Assembly: GCF_024296925.1 (NCBI RefSeq)
Contig: NZ_CP101125.1
Coordinates: 2,110,501 to 2,174,500 of the forward strand
DNA: 64,000 bases
Direction of reading: 5' to 3'
From: Pseudomonas nunensis
Lineage (GTDB): Bacteria > Pseudomonadota > Gammaproteobacteria > Pseudomonadales > Pseudomonadaceae
The number at the start of each line of letters is the position of its first letter. The first letter of the stretch is position 1. The notes below the pieces were generated by a model. That model was given only the letters and a program-made list of their open reading frames with translations. It did no database searches and had not been told where the DNA came from. The position numbers and the translations under genes were made by a program. This document shows positions 36,043 through 44,300 of this stretch, in pieces.

Positions 36043-36982
36043 CGTTCTGCTCGGTCGACCAGTGTTCGTACCACTGGCGGAACAGTGCGTACTGGTTCTC
36101 GGCGTAACGACGCTGGGCAGCGCTGAGCACATCGGTGTCGTTGAAGTGCAGGGTGTATTCCTTGTCGCCGTTGAGCACCATCAAGTGCTTGTAATAGAGC
36201 ACCAGGTCGCAGCCTTCATCGAACGACGACAACACGGATAATGCCGATTCCAGTTCCCGGGCCAGGCGACGAGCCTTGGCATCACCGTTGGCCGCTTGCT
36301 TGCTCAGGGCCACCAGTTGCAGCACTTCACGCGGCAGGGCATTGCCGATGCCGGTGATGGCGCCGGTCGCGTTGCAATTGACGAAACCGTGCACGACTTG
36401 CGTATCGACACCGACCATCAAGGTGACGTTATCGTCCTGGGAGGTGATGTTTTCAGCGGCGTAGCGCAGGTCTGCGGCACCGCCAAACTCCTTGAAGCCG
36501 ATCAGGTTCGGGTGTTCGCGGCGCAGTTCGAAGAACAGCTCGGCACGGGTGGCAAAGCCGTAGTAAGGGCTGTTGTAGATCACCGCCGGCAGCTTCGGCG
36601 CGGCATTCAGGATGGCGGCGAAGTGGGCTTTTTGCGCGGTTGCCGAGGCGCCACGCGACAGCAGGCGCGGGATCACCATCAAGCCGTGGGCGCCGACTTT
36701 GGCGGCGTGGGCCGCATGGGAAATTGCCTCGCGACTGTTCACGGCGCCGGTGCCGACGATGGTCGGAACACCCGCAGCCACCAGGCGTGCCACGCCTTCC
36801 TGGCGTTCGGCTTCAGTCAGCAGCGGCCAGTCGCCCATGGAGCCGCAGTACACGACCGCACTCATGCCGATATCAATCAGTTCCCGAGCCTTGGCCACCA
36901 ACTTGTCAAAGTCCGGTTTGCGCTCGGCGGTGCACGGGGTCATCAGGGCAGGGATGCAGCCAGTGAAAATGTTACCGCTCAT
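36035..36982 (-). CDS. lhpC: DapA-family pyrroline-4-hydroxy-2-carboxylate deaminase
   Basis: Class I aldolase-fold enzyme of 315 residues (dihydrodipicolinate synthase superfamily). The Schiff-base lysine is in NLIGFKEFGG (about 165) and the tyrosine partner in VIYNSPYYGF (about 138). Within the operon epimerase, deaminase, D-hydroxyproline oxidase, it matches the deaminase that converts pyrroline-4-hydroxy-2-carboxylate to 2-oxoglutarate semialdehyde. The chosen ATG (36982) has GGAG 8 bases upstream; an in-frame GTG three codons before lies on the same site. The semialdehyde dehydrogenase for the next step is not adjacent; the aldehyde dehydrogenase at 30987 is a possible but unproven candidate. 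Confidence 0.88.
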   Translation of the reverse strand: MSGNIFTGCIPALMTPCTAERKPDFDKLVAKARELIDIGMSAVVYCGSMGDWPLLTEAERQEGVARLVAAGVPTIVGTGAVNSREAISHAAHAAKVGAHGLMVIPRLLSRGASATAQKAHFAAILNAAPKLPAVIYNSPYYGFATRAELFFELRREHPNLIGFKEFGGAADLRYAAENITSQDDNVTLMVGVDTQVVHGFVNCNATGAITGIGNALPREVLQLVALSKQAANGDAKARRLARELESALSVLSSFDEGCDLVLYYKHLMVLNGDKEYTLHFNDTDVLSAAQRRYAENQYALFRQWYEHWSTEQNDV

Positions 36983-37027
36983 GGTGATCACTCCAGAATT
37001 ATTGAGAGGGAAGTGCCGCGTGGTCGC

Positions 37028-37954
37028 TCAAATGCCCCACGCGAAAGGATCCTGTTCGTCGATCAGCAGCGTGCTGTCGGCGGTCATGAACGCCTGGCCG
37101 GTAATGAACGGGCGGACGCGCTCGCCTTCCCATTCGTAACTGCCGATGAACTGGCTGTCGGTGATGCTGGCCTGGACCCAAGGCTCACCGGCGGCGAGTT
37201 TTCCATCCGCCGCCAGACACGCGAGTTTGGCGCTGGTGCCGGTGCCGCACGGCGAGCGGTCGTAGGCTTTGCCGGGACACATGACAAAGTTGCGGCTGTC
37301 GGCCTGATCGTCGTCGGCAAACAACTCGACATGGTCGATGACCGCGCCGTCTTCGCCATGGATGCCTTGGGCCTCCAGGGCCTTGAGCATCGCCCAGGTG
37401 TATTCGGTCAGGGCTTCGACGTTGTCGAGTTGCAGCACTTTTGCGTGATCGGACACCAGGAAGAACCAGTTGCCGCCCCAGGCGATATCGCCGTACACAC
37501 GGCCATGTCCCGGAACGTCGACCGGCACCTGTTGGCGGTGGCGATAGGCGGGCACATTGCGCACGGTCACTTTGCCGTCGTCGTGCAACGTGGCGCTGAC
37601 CGGGCCGACGGGCGTGTCGATCTTGTGCACGCCGGGCTTGATATACCCCAGGTAATGCAACGAGTTGACCAGGCCGATGGTGCCGTGACCGCACATGCCG
37701 AGGTAGCCGGCGTTGTTGAAGAAGATCACGCCGCAAGTGGCGTCCGGCGACACCGGTTCGCAATACAGCGCGCCGACCAATACATCGTTGCCGCGCGGTT
37801 CCAGCAGGCAGGCACGCCGCCAGTGGTCATGCTCGTCGCGCAGGGCATCGCGTTTCTCGACCATGCTCTGGCCGGTCAATTGCGGAAAGCCACTTATCAC
37901 AAGGCGCGTCGGCTCGCCGCCAGTGTGAGAGTCAATGACATGAACCAGTTTCAT
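37028..37954 (-). CDS. lhpA: 4-hydroxyproline 2-epimerase
   Basis: Proline racemase superfamily enzyme of 308 residues. Both catalytic cysteines are present: [10 protein letters not shown] (about 88) and [11 protein letters not shown] (about 236), which separates true epimerases from the dehydratase branch that has Ser or Thr in the first position. The start [18 protein letters not shown] is typical of bacterial hydroxyproline epimerases. ATG 37954 follows AAGGAAAGGTTT. It converts trans-4-hydroxy-L-proline to cis-4-hydroxy-D-proline, the first step of the pathway. It is the first gene of the operon and diverges from the AraC-type regulator. Confidence 0.92.
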   Translation of the reverse strand: MKLVHVIDSHTGGEPTRLVISGFPQLTGQSMVEKRDALRDEHDHWRRACLLEPRGNDVLVGALYCEPVSPDATCGVIFFNNAGYLGMCGHGTIGLVNSLHYLGYIKPGVHKIDTPVGPVSATLHDDGKVTVRNVPAYRHRQQVPVDVPGHGRVYGDIAWGGNWFFLVSDHAKVLQLDNVEALTEYTWAMLKALEAQGIHGEDGAVIDHVELFADDDQADSRNFVMCPGKAYDRSPCGTGTSAKLACLAADGKLAAGEPWVQASITDSQFIGSYEWEGERVRPFITGQAFMTADSTLLIDEQDPFAWGI

Positions 37955-38125
37955 AAACCTTTCCTTGAGGAGTGCGCAGGCAATGGCCATAGCCTGGACT
38001 TGGCGCCACGCGGGCGATTGATCTTTTCAGTGGGTGCGGATGACGAAATCAGCACAATGCAGGAGTGCTCGACACTGCACCCGCGACGGGGCAATCTCGG
38101 GTCGGGTATTGAGAGGGTGAAACTG

Positions 38126-38899
38126 ATGACGCAGAACGCGTTGGCGATGTTGTGCCAGGGGAGCGAGGGGAATCGCCCCGAAACCATCGAAGCATTATTG
38201 GCCGGCGTGGCACCGCTGTTGCCGATGCTGGACGTGATTCCGAACGCGACGATTTTTATCAAGGACGTCCAGGCGCGCTACGTCATGGCCAACCGGGCGC
38301 TGGTGCAGCGCTGTAACTTGAAACAGCTGCATTCCTTGCTCGGGAAAACCAGCGCGGAGGTTTTTCCAGCACAGTTAGGGCCGGGTTATACCGAGCAGGA
38401 TCGACGGGTGCTGGAGCAAGGACTGGTGCTGGAAGATCAGCTGGAGCTGCACTTGTACGGCAGCCGCGAGCCCGGTTGGTGCCTGACGCACAAGCGACCG
38501 CTGTTCAACCACAACGGTGAAATCATCGGCCTGGCGGGCATCTCGGTGGATTTGCAATCGGCCAGCGACACGCACCCGGCGTACCAGCGTCTGGCGGCCG
38601 TAGACGAATATATCCGCACGCATTTCAATCGACGTGTCACCTTGGCCGAACTGACGCGGATCGCCGGCATTTCCGTGGCGCAACTCGAAAGGTATTGCAA
38701 GCGGGTGTTCCACCTGACGCCACGGCAGATGATCCAAAAGGTTCGTCTGGAACACGCGCATCGTTTGCTGCACACCGACATTCCCATCACCGAAGTCGCG
38801 TTGCAGTGCGGCTACACCGACCACAGCGCGTTCACCCGCCAGTTCAAGGCGTTGACCGGGTTTACGCCGCGTCAGTATCGGCAGGCCACCGGAGATTAA
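38126..38899 (+). CDS. AraC-family regulator with PAS-like N-terminal domain
   Basis: Transcription factor of 257 residues. An N-terminal PAS-like domain (IPNATIFIKDVQARYVMANR to NGEIIGLAGISVDLQ, about 35-145) precedes an AraC double helix-turn-helix (VTLAELTRIAGISVAQLERY, then ITEVALQCGYTDHSAFTRQF; about 165-250). ATG 38126 follows GAGAGGGTGAAACTG; an upstream in-frame ATG at 38057 would add 23 residues of little conservation. The very long open frame reaching back to 36296 is antisense to the deaminase and epimerase and is not coding. It diverges from the hydroxyproline operon and is probably its activator. Confidence 0.88.
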   Translation: MTQNALAMLCQGSEGNRPETIEALLAGVAPLLPMLDVIPNATIFIKDVQARYVMANRALVQRCNLKQLHSLLGKTSAEVFPAQLGPGYTEQDRRVLEQGLVLEDQLELHLYGSREPGWCLTHKRPLFNHNGEIIGLAGISVDLQSASDTHPAYQRLAAVDEYIRTHFNRRVTLAELTRIAGISVAQLERYCKRVFHLTPRQMIQKVRLEHAHRLLHTDIPITEVALQCGYTDHSAFTRQFKALTGFTPRQYRQATGD

Positions 38900-38924
38900 C
38901 GTTAGATACGCCTGTTGACGAAAC

Positions 38925-39632
38925 TCACTCCAAAAAGCTTCGATCAAACAGGTACAGGCTGGCAGGCTTGAGATTCTCCACGGTGGCTTGCGGCCGGCCA
39001 CCGTCACCGCTCTTTTTGCGCCCGGTTTCCTGCAGGTAGCCAGCCTCGGCCATTTTCAACAAACGCTGACGAATGCTGGTCTTGAGTACGGGGCGCTCGA
39101 GCACCAGCGAGAAGATGTTCACCGCTTCCGGCGCGCTGAATTCACTGCCGAGGAACATCAGCGGCAGGCTGCTGTAGAGGGCTTTCGACAGCAGTCGTTC
39201 CTGCACGGCGGCCACCAGGCTGTTGTGGTCGAACGGCAGTTTTGTCGAGGCGTCCGCCACCTCCTTGAGCGAAAAAAACTTCTGATGCTCTGCGAGCGGT
39301 ACGTCTTCGCTGACGATGGCGAGATAGAACGTGGAAGACGACCAGCAGCGCGGATCGCGGAACGCATCGCCAACGGTGCCGACCTGTTCGATCCAGGCCA
39401 GCGGCATGCCGACCTTGTTCGACTGGCGCAAACGCTCGACGGCATCGCCCAGAGTCAGGTCTTCGACACCGCCGTTGACCACGATTCCGGGCAGCGCCCA
39501 ATGGCCGGCGAATGGCTCGGCTTCCCTGCGGTTCAAAAGAATTTCAAGCGCCTGGGTTGCCCGGCAGTAGCGCAGGACGCAGAGGTCGATGGTGTGCAGG
39601 TAGGCACTGGCGTGGGCGATGCGGTCTGGCAT
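38925..39632 (-). CDS. nrtR: NrtR-type NAD biosynthesis regulator (Nudix domain plus winged HTH)
   Basis: Regulator of 235 residues with a degenerate Nudix domain at the N-terminus (about 10-150; WALPGIVVNGG corresponds to the family start, the Nudix box being altered as in NrtR regulators) and a C-terminal winged helix (KTSIRQRLLKMAEAGYLQET). NrtR proteins repress NAD salvage or synthesis genes and release DNA on binding ADP-ribose. It follows the nadD-like gene after one base, in one operon divergent from pncA-pncB-nadE. Two copies of one palindrome flank the shared promoter region and are the likely operators. Confidence 0.87.
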   Translation of the reverse strand: MPDRIAHASAYLHTIDLCVLRYCRATQALEILLNRREAEPFAGHWALPGIVVNGGVEDLTLGDAVERLRQSNKVGMPLAWIEQVGTVGDAFRDPRCWSSSTFYLAIVSEDVPLAEHQKFFSLKEVADASTKLPFDHNSLVAAVQERLLSKALYSSLPLMFLGSEFSAPEAVNIFSLVLERPVLKTSIRQRLLKMAEAGYLQETGRKKSGDGGRPQATVENLKPASLYLFDRSFLE

Positions 39633-39633
39633 G

Positions 39634-40179
39634 TCAGTTTCCGTGAGCAGCGTAGAGATCGTAGTTTACCGGGTTCATGCCCGGAGCCAGCCATTGACTG
39701 GGCAGTGACTCGCCCAAGGCCAGGCGTTCGCGTATTTGCGTGCTGTGGACCTGGATTTTTTCCTCCACGCAGAGGATAGAAAAACGCTCCAGCAATTGCG
39801 CGCCGCGATAGAACGTGGGTAACAGCCGTGCCACGTCCTGACCCACCACCAGCGCAATCTGTTTGCCGTCCAGGGCCAGGCTGTCAGCGAGGTGGGCGAG
39901 CAGGGTGTAGCTGTAAATCGGCCCTTCGACGCTGCGCGCCACGTCCTGTTCGACTCGACTCGCACACAGTTCGGCGTGGCACAGCGGCTGCACATGTTCA
40001 ACGATCGACTCCAACCATTCCAGGCGAAGCGCGTAATCGGCCATGCGTTTGCCGTAGGGGTGCCTGAAGCTAGGGGCGACCCATACGCGCCGGGCCTGGG
40101 TTGATGCCTCGATCATCGCCTGGGCATGACCGGCGTGCGGCGGATTGAAGGCGCCGCCATAAAGGGCAATCTCAAACAT
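39634..40179 (-). CDS. Nicotinate-nucleotide adenylyltransferase-like enzyme (NadD paralogue)
   Basis: Nucleotidyltransferase of 181 residues. It has the GGAFNPPHAGHAQ phosphate-binding motif at residues 8-20 and a C-terminal VHSTQIRERLALG, which corresponds to the ISSTxIR motif of NadD. Shorter than typical NadD (about 210). The reaction expected is nicotinate mononucleotide plus ATP to deamido-NAD. The ATG at 40179 has AGGAAG upstream; a longer start at 40203 would lie inside the operator palindrome. Since it stands with nrtR and opposite pncA-pncB-nadE, it would complete a self-contained nicotinamide-to-NAD route; the housekeeping nadD is presumably elsewhere. Confidence 0.85.
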   Translation of the reverse strand: MFEIALYGGAFNPPHAGHAQAMIEASTQARRVWVAPSFRHPYGKRMADYALRLEWLESIVEHVQPLCHAELCASRVEQDVARSVEGPIYSYTLLAHLADSLALDGKQIALVVGQDVARLLPTFYRGAQLLERFSILCVEEKIQVHSTQIRERLALGESLPSQWLAPGMNPVNYDLYAAHGN

Positions 40180-40196
40180 GGCTGATCTTCCTGATT

Positions 40197-40213
40197 GGTA
40201 CATGACGTGTACC
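40197..40213. promoter_or_regulatory. nrtR box: NrtR-type operator GGTACATGACGTGTACC
   Basis: Inverted repeat GGTACA/TGTACC around TGACG, 17 bases upstream of the nadD-like start. A near-identical copy lies 120 bases away on the pncA side. Placement before both divergent operons, next to nrtR, supports an NrtR binding site; not experimentally shown. Confidence 0.75.
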
Positions 40214-40316
40214 TTATCATCAAAATTTCTTCAGGCGAAACACTGCGTCATTCTTTCTTTTCCTGCGCATAAAGATTGTTGAACGAAATTATTTTCAGAA
40301 AGCGGCTTGTCTTGTA

Positions 40317-40333
40317 AGTACATGACGTGTACC
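40317..40333. promoter_or_regulatory. nrtR box: NrtR-type operator AGTACATGACGTGTACC
   Basis: Second copy of the palindrome, with one mismatch in the outer arm, ending 29 bases before the pncA start. The 16-base core GTACATGACGTGTACC is identical to the first site and in the same orientation. Confidence 0.75.
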
Positions 40334-40362
40334 TTTCGATCCATGCAAAGGAGAGACACGAC

Positions 40363-41010
40363 ATGAACAGCCTGACCGTGAAAACCGCTTCCTTCGATGT
40401 TGATGCACAAAAGAGCTTTACGCCGTTGTGCCCTGATGAACTTCCTGTCACCGGAGGGGACCAGATTGGCGGCGAGCTGAACTTCATGGCCTCCCTCGGT
40501 AGCCTGCGTGTCGGCAGCAAGGATGCGCATTCGCCGCACGCCCCTTGGGTGGTTGCGCAGCACTCGCAAATGCTTCAGCCGACCGGTCTTGAGCACGCCG
40601 ACGTGACGTGGGTCAGCCATTGCGTCCCCGGCACTGAAGGCTTTGGTTTGCTGGACGAGTTGCCGACCCCTTACGACTACGACTACTTCGTGTGGAAGGG
40701 CGTCGAGCCGGACCTTCACCCCTACGGCGCCTGTTACCACGACCTGCACGGCAAGTTGTCTACCGGCGTCATCGAATACTTGAGAAGCCGGGATGTGCAG
40801 CAGGTCATCGTCGGTGGCCTGGCCCTGGATTTCTGCGTCAAGACCACCGCGCTGCAACTCGCGGCGGCCGGTTTCAAAGTGATCGTGCATCTTCCGGCCT
40901 GTCGGGCCATCAGCGAGGAGGGCGCCACCCAGGCCATTCAAGACATGCTACAGGCGGGCATCGCGGTTGCCGCGACTCGCGAAGCCACCGCCCAATGGGC
41001 AAGCGCATAA
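40363..41010 (+). CDS. pncA: Nicotinamidase
   Basis: Isochorismatase-fold amidase of 215 residues converting nicotinamide to nicotinate. Catalytic set: Asp in SFDVDAQKSF (about 10-12), Lys in YFVWKGVEPD (about 109) and nucleophile Cys in LALDFCVKTTALQL (about 159); metal ligand region GSKDAHSPHAP. The ATG at 40363 follows AAAGGAGAGACACGAC. The first gene of pncA-pncB-nadE; spacing to pncB is 10 bases. The palindrome at 40317 lies in its promoter region, suggesting repression when NAD is ample. Confidence 0.93.
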   Translation: MNSLTVKTASFDVDAQKSFTPLCPDELPVTGGDQIGGELNFMASLGSLRVGSKDAHSPHAPWVVAQHSQMLQPTGLEHADVTWVSHCVPGTEGFGLLDELPTPYDYDYFVWKGVEPDLHPYGACYHDLHGKLSTGVIEYLRSRDVQQVIVGGLALDFCVKTTALQLAAAGFKVIVHLPACRAISEEGATQAIQDMLQAGIAVAATREATAQWASA

Positions 41011-41020
41011 GGATATCAAC

Positions 41021-42250
41021 ATGGACAGTGCATTCGATTCAGGCAATGGCATGATCCAGAGTCTTCTGGACACCGATTACTACACCTTCACCATGATGCA
41101 GGCGGTCCTGCACCAACACCCGAATGTCGAAGTGGAATACCAGTTCATCGTGCGCTCCAAAGAGCGGCTCGGGCACTTGATCCCGCAGATTCGCGAAGAG
41201 CTGGAGAAGCTCGCCGGACTGCAATTGCGCGAAGGTGAACAGCGGTTCCTGTTCAACAAGCGTTTCCGCGAGTACCTGACACCGGACTTCGAACAGTTTC
41301 TGGGGCTGTTCCGCTTCAATCTGCGCTACATCCATGTCTCGGAAATCGATGGCCAACTGAACATCCGCGTTCGCGGTCCGATGCTGCATTGCATCATGTT
41401 CGAGCAGCCGGTGCTGGCGATGGTCAGCGAGTTGCGCAACCGAGAGAAGTACCCCGAAGTCGAGCTCGCCGACGTCACTCGCCAGCTGTACCGGAAGTTC
41501 GAATGGCTGGAGAAAAATGCCAGTCGCGAAGAACTCGCCGAGTTGCGTGTCTCGGACTTCTCGACCCGTCGGCGCTTGTCGTTCCGGGCCCAGCGTGAAG
41601 TGGTGAACGTGATGCGCAGTGATTTCCCCGGTGTTTTTGTCGGCACCAGCAACGCTCACCTGGCGTATGAATTCGACTTGCCACTGATCGGCACCATGGC
41701 CCACCAATGGCTGATGGTGCACCAGCAACTCGGGCGGTTGCGCGAGAGCCAGAACGCCGCGCTGGAAAATTGGGTGCACGAGTACCGTGGCCGGCTCGGT
41801 ATCGCACTGACCGATTGCATCAGCACCGATTTCTTTCTCAAGGATTTCGACCTGTACTTCGCCAAGCTCTACGACGGTCTGCGCCAGGACTCCGGTGACC
41901 CGATTGTCTGGGCCGACAAGGTACTGGCGCGCTACAAGGAACTGGGCATCGACCCACGTACCAAGGACTTGATGTTCTCCGACGGCCTGAACTTCGAAAA
42001 ATGCCTGCCGATCCTGCGTCACGTTCGCGGCAAGGCAAAATTCGGGTTCGGCATGGGCACCAGCCTGGCGTGCGATGTCGAGGGTGTCGAACCGTTGAGC
42101 ATCGTGATGAAACTGGTACGGGTTCACGGTGAGCCGGTGGTGAAGTTCTCCGACGATCCGATCAAAAACGTCTGCGAAGACGCCTCGTTCCTGCGCTACG
42201 CCGCCCAGGTGTTCAACGTGACCCTGATCAATCCACAACTGGGAGCCTGA
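41021..42250 (+). CDS. pncB: Nicotinate phosphoribosyltransferase
   Basis: Enzyme of 409 residues making nicotinate mononucleotide from nicotinate, PRPP and ATP. Full-length match to the PncB family: [20 protein letters not shown] at the start, [20 protein letters not shown] (phosphorylated histidine region about 210-220), [15 protein letters not shown] and [13 protein letters not shown] and [13 protein letters not shown] for PRPP and nucleotide binding. ATG 41021 follows AAGGATATCAAC. Second gene of the salvage operon, one base before nadE. Confidence 0.95.
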   Translation: MDSAFDSGNGMIQSLLDTDYYTFTMMQAVLHQHPNVEVEYQFIVRSKERLGHLIPQIREELEKLAGLQLREGEQRFLFNKRFREYLTPDFEQFLGLFRFNLRYIHVSEIDGQLNIRVRGPMLHCIMFEQPVLAMVSELRNREKYPEVELADVTRQLYRKFEWLEKNASREELAELRVSDFSTRRRLSFRAQREVVNVMRSDFPGVFVGTSNAHLAYEFDLPLIGTMAHQWLMVHQQLGRLRESQNAALENWVHEYRGRLGIALTDCISTDFFLKDFDLYFAKLYDGLRQDSGDPIVWADKVLARYKELGIDPRTKDLMFSDGLNFEKCLPILRHVRGKAKFGFGMGTSLACDVEGVEPLSIVMKLVRVHGEPVVKFSDDPIKNVCEDASFLRYAAQVFNVTLINPQLGA

Positions 42251-42251
42251 T

Positions 42252-43109
42252 ATGACTACGCAACGGCAAGGCACCATCGCCCGGGAATTAGGCATCAACC
42301 GTCAACTCACAAAGGGTGGCGAGTCCGCGGAAATCGCACGGCGTATCGACTTTATCAAACAGGTGTTGCGCGACTCCGGTTGCAAGGCGCTGGTACTCGG
42401 TATCAGCGGCGGCGTTGATTCGCTCACGGCTGGGCGCCTGTGCCAGTTGGCCGTGGAGCAACTGCGCGACGACGACTATGACGCGCGCTTTATCGCTGTG
42501 CGCCTGCCTTACAAGACTCAGGCCGATGAGCGCGACGCCCAGGCTTCCCTGGATTTCATCCGGCCGGACTTGATCACCACCAGCAATATCGCCGCGTGCG
42601 TTGACGGACTGATGGCCAGTATCGCCATCGACGGCTTGCAGCCCAGCGCCGAACTCGTCGATTTTGCCAAAGGCAACGTCAAGGCCCGGGCCCGGATGCT
42701 GGCGCAATACGCGATTGCCAACTTCAGTAACGGGCTGGTGGTCGGCACCGATCACAGCGCGGAAGCGTTGATGGGGTTCTTTACCAAATTCGGCGACGGA
42801 GCCTGCGACCTGGCGCCACTCTCGGGCCTGACCAAGACTCAGGTGCGGCTGCTGGCCGATGGACTGGGCGCGCCGGATTATCTGGTGCGCAAGGCGCCGA
42901 CGGCGGACCTCGAAGATCTGGCGCCGGGCAAACTGGATGAAGCCGCGTACGGCTGCACTTACGAGGAGATCGACGCCTACCTGATGGGCGAAACAGTATC
43001 GCCGCAGGCACGGCAGATCATTGAAGGCGCTTACCTGAAAACCGCGCATAAGCGCGCACTGCCTCGCGCCCCTGTTACCGACAATCCAACGGTAACCGGC
43101 ATGTCTTGA
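42252..43109 (+). CDS. nadE: Ammonia-dependent NAD synthetase
   Basis: Enzyme of 285 residues converting deamido-NAD to NAD with ATP and ammonia. The PP-loop motif is [17 protein letters not shown] (about 47-63); [20 protein letters not shown] and [14 protein letters not shown] lie further on. There is no N-terminal glutaminase domain, so it belongs to the short NH3-dependent form. Last gene of pncA-pncB-nadE, with GGGAGCCTGAT before the ATG. Confidence 0.94.
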   Translation: MTTQRQGTIARELGINRQLTKGGESAEIARRIDFIKQVLRDSGCKALVLGISGGVDSLTAGRLCQLAVEQLRDDDYDARFIAVRLPYKTQADERDAQASLDFIRPDLITTSNIAACVDGLMASIAIDGLQPSAELVDFAKGNVKARARMLAQYAIANFSNGLVVGTDHSAEALMGFFTKFGDGACDLAPLSGLTKTQVRLLADGLGAPDYLVRKAPTADLEDLAPGKLDEAAYGCTYEEIDAYLMGETVSPQARQIIEGAYLKTAHKRALPRAPVTDNPTVTGMS

Positions 43110-43201
43110 ACCGTCTCCTATACTGTCTCGCGTCGACAGGTTCAACGCAGTTCCTGAACGCCGTTGAACTTCCCTCTGAACTCACAGTAAGGAGAACGAA
43201 C

Positions 43202-43855
43202 ATGGCAATCCGCATAGGCGACGAAGCACCGGATTTTACCGTCGAAAGCACCGAAGGCACCCTGCATTTCCACGAGTGGATCGGCGACAAGTGGGCGATT
43301 CTGTTCTCGCACCCCAAGGACTTCACCCCGGTGTGCACCACTGAACTCGGTTACATGGCCGGCCTCAAGCCTGAGTTCGACAAGCGCAATACCAAGGTGG
43401 TCGGACTCAGCGTCGACCCGGTCAGCAACCATGCGAGCTGGGCCAAGGACATCGAGGAAACCCAGGGGCATGCGGTCAACTATCCCATGATCGGCGACGA
43501 AAACCTGGTGGTGGCCAAGCTCTACGACATGATCCATCCGAACGCCAGCGGCGGTAACCGGACCGCAGTGGACAACGCCACCGTGCGCTCGGTGTTCATC
43601 ATCGGCCCGGACAAGAAGGTCAAGGCGATGCTGATCTACCCGATGAGCGCCGGGCGCAATTTCGATGAAGTACTGCGCCTGCTCGATGCCCTGCAATTGA
43701 ATGCCAAGCACACCGTCGCCACGCCGGTGAACTGGCGGCCGGGTGAAGACGTGATCATCCCGACGTCGGTCTCCGATGAAGACGCGCGCAAGAAATACCC
43801 GGATGGCTTCAGGACGGTGAAACCGTATCTGCGCACGGTGGCGCAACCGAAGTAA
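43202..43855 (+). CDS. 1-Cys (Prx6-type) peroxiredoxin
   Basis: Thiol peroxidase of 217 residues. The peroxidatic cysteine is in FSHPKDFTPVCTTELGY (about 47), and the long C-terminal domain (NWRPGEDVIIPTSVSDEDAR) marks the Prx6 group, as in LsfA of other Pseudomonas. It reduces H2O2 and organic peroxides. The start at 43202 follows AAGGAGAACGAAC; an upstream open extension to 43106 is not needed. It lies 92 bases after nadE, same strand, and may have its own promoter. A strong hairpin follows. Confidence 0.92.
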   Translation: MAIRIGDEAPDFTVESTEGTLHFHEWIGDKWAILFSHPKDFTPVCTTELGYMAGLKPEFDKRNTKVVGLSVDPVSNHASWAKDIEETQGHAVNYPMIGDENLVVAKLYDMIHPNASGGNRTAVDNATVRSVFIIGPDKKVKAMLIYPMSAGRNFDEVLRLLDALQLNAKHTVATPVNWRPGEDVIIPTSVSDEDARKKYPDGFRTVKPYLRTVAQPK

Positions 43856-43871
43856 TCCGCCCCAGGCTTGA

Positions 43872-43905
43872 AAAATGGATCTGTGAAAACAGGTCCATTT
43901 TTTTT
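43872..43905 (+). terminator. Rho-independent terminator after peroxiredoxin gene
   Basis: Stem AAAATGGATCTGT with ACAGGTCCATTTT around GAAA, followed by a run of T. A typical strong terminator for the salvage/peroxiredoxin side. Confidence 0.85.
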
Positions 43906-43960
43906 GCCTGATCAAGGCGTGCTTGAGTCGAGCACACTTTGCGAAGCGATATACATCCCA

Positions 43961-44138
43961 TGTGGGAGCGGGCTTGTGTGGCGAGGGGGCTTGCCCCCGT
44001 TGGGTCGCGAAGCGGCCCCAAAACCTGCAGCTGTGATATGTCAGGCAAACGGAGTGAATTGTTCACGACTGCTTCGCAGCCGAACGGGGTGATGCGGCAT
44101 TCCGACGAGCCCCCTCGCCACACAAGCCCGCTCCCACA
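43961..44138. repeat. Nested composite of two REPIN families
   Basis: The outer arms TGTGGGAGCGGGCTTG and CAAGCCCGCTCCCACA belong to one REP family. Inside them, 43977-44122, sits a second inverted pair TGTGGCGAGGGGGCTTGCCC and GGGCTCGTCG-to-CCCTCGCCACA of the other family seen at 46507. Centre holds GGTCGCGAAGCGGCCCC and a further GCTTCGCAGC palindrome. The rest of the 43906-44300 gap is AT-rich (from 44139) and is the likely promoter of the flavin monooxygenase gene. Confidence 0.88.
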
Positions 44139-44300
44139 GATTTGATGTGTTTATATGCAATAGTTAAATATAGAAAATAGATATGATCATTGTTTTTCAT
44201 AATTAGGATAGATCAACAAAGCATTTCACAAGCGTATTCCCAGCGCCTAAGGTCGTTCTTCAACGGCCAGCAGAGCTGCCATCTCCGGGGGAATATCCAG

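Noticed and set aside
36296..38125. Upstream extension of the AraC gene as one 867-residue protein
   Set aside because: The extension is antisense to the deaminase and epimerase genes, whose catalytic motifs are intact; the regulator starts at 38126 with its own ribosome site.
43961..44138. CRISPR array
   Set aside because: The repeats are inverted pairs rather than regularly spaced direct repeats, and there are no cas genes.
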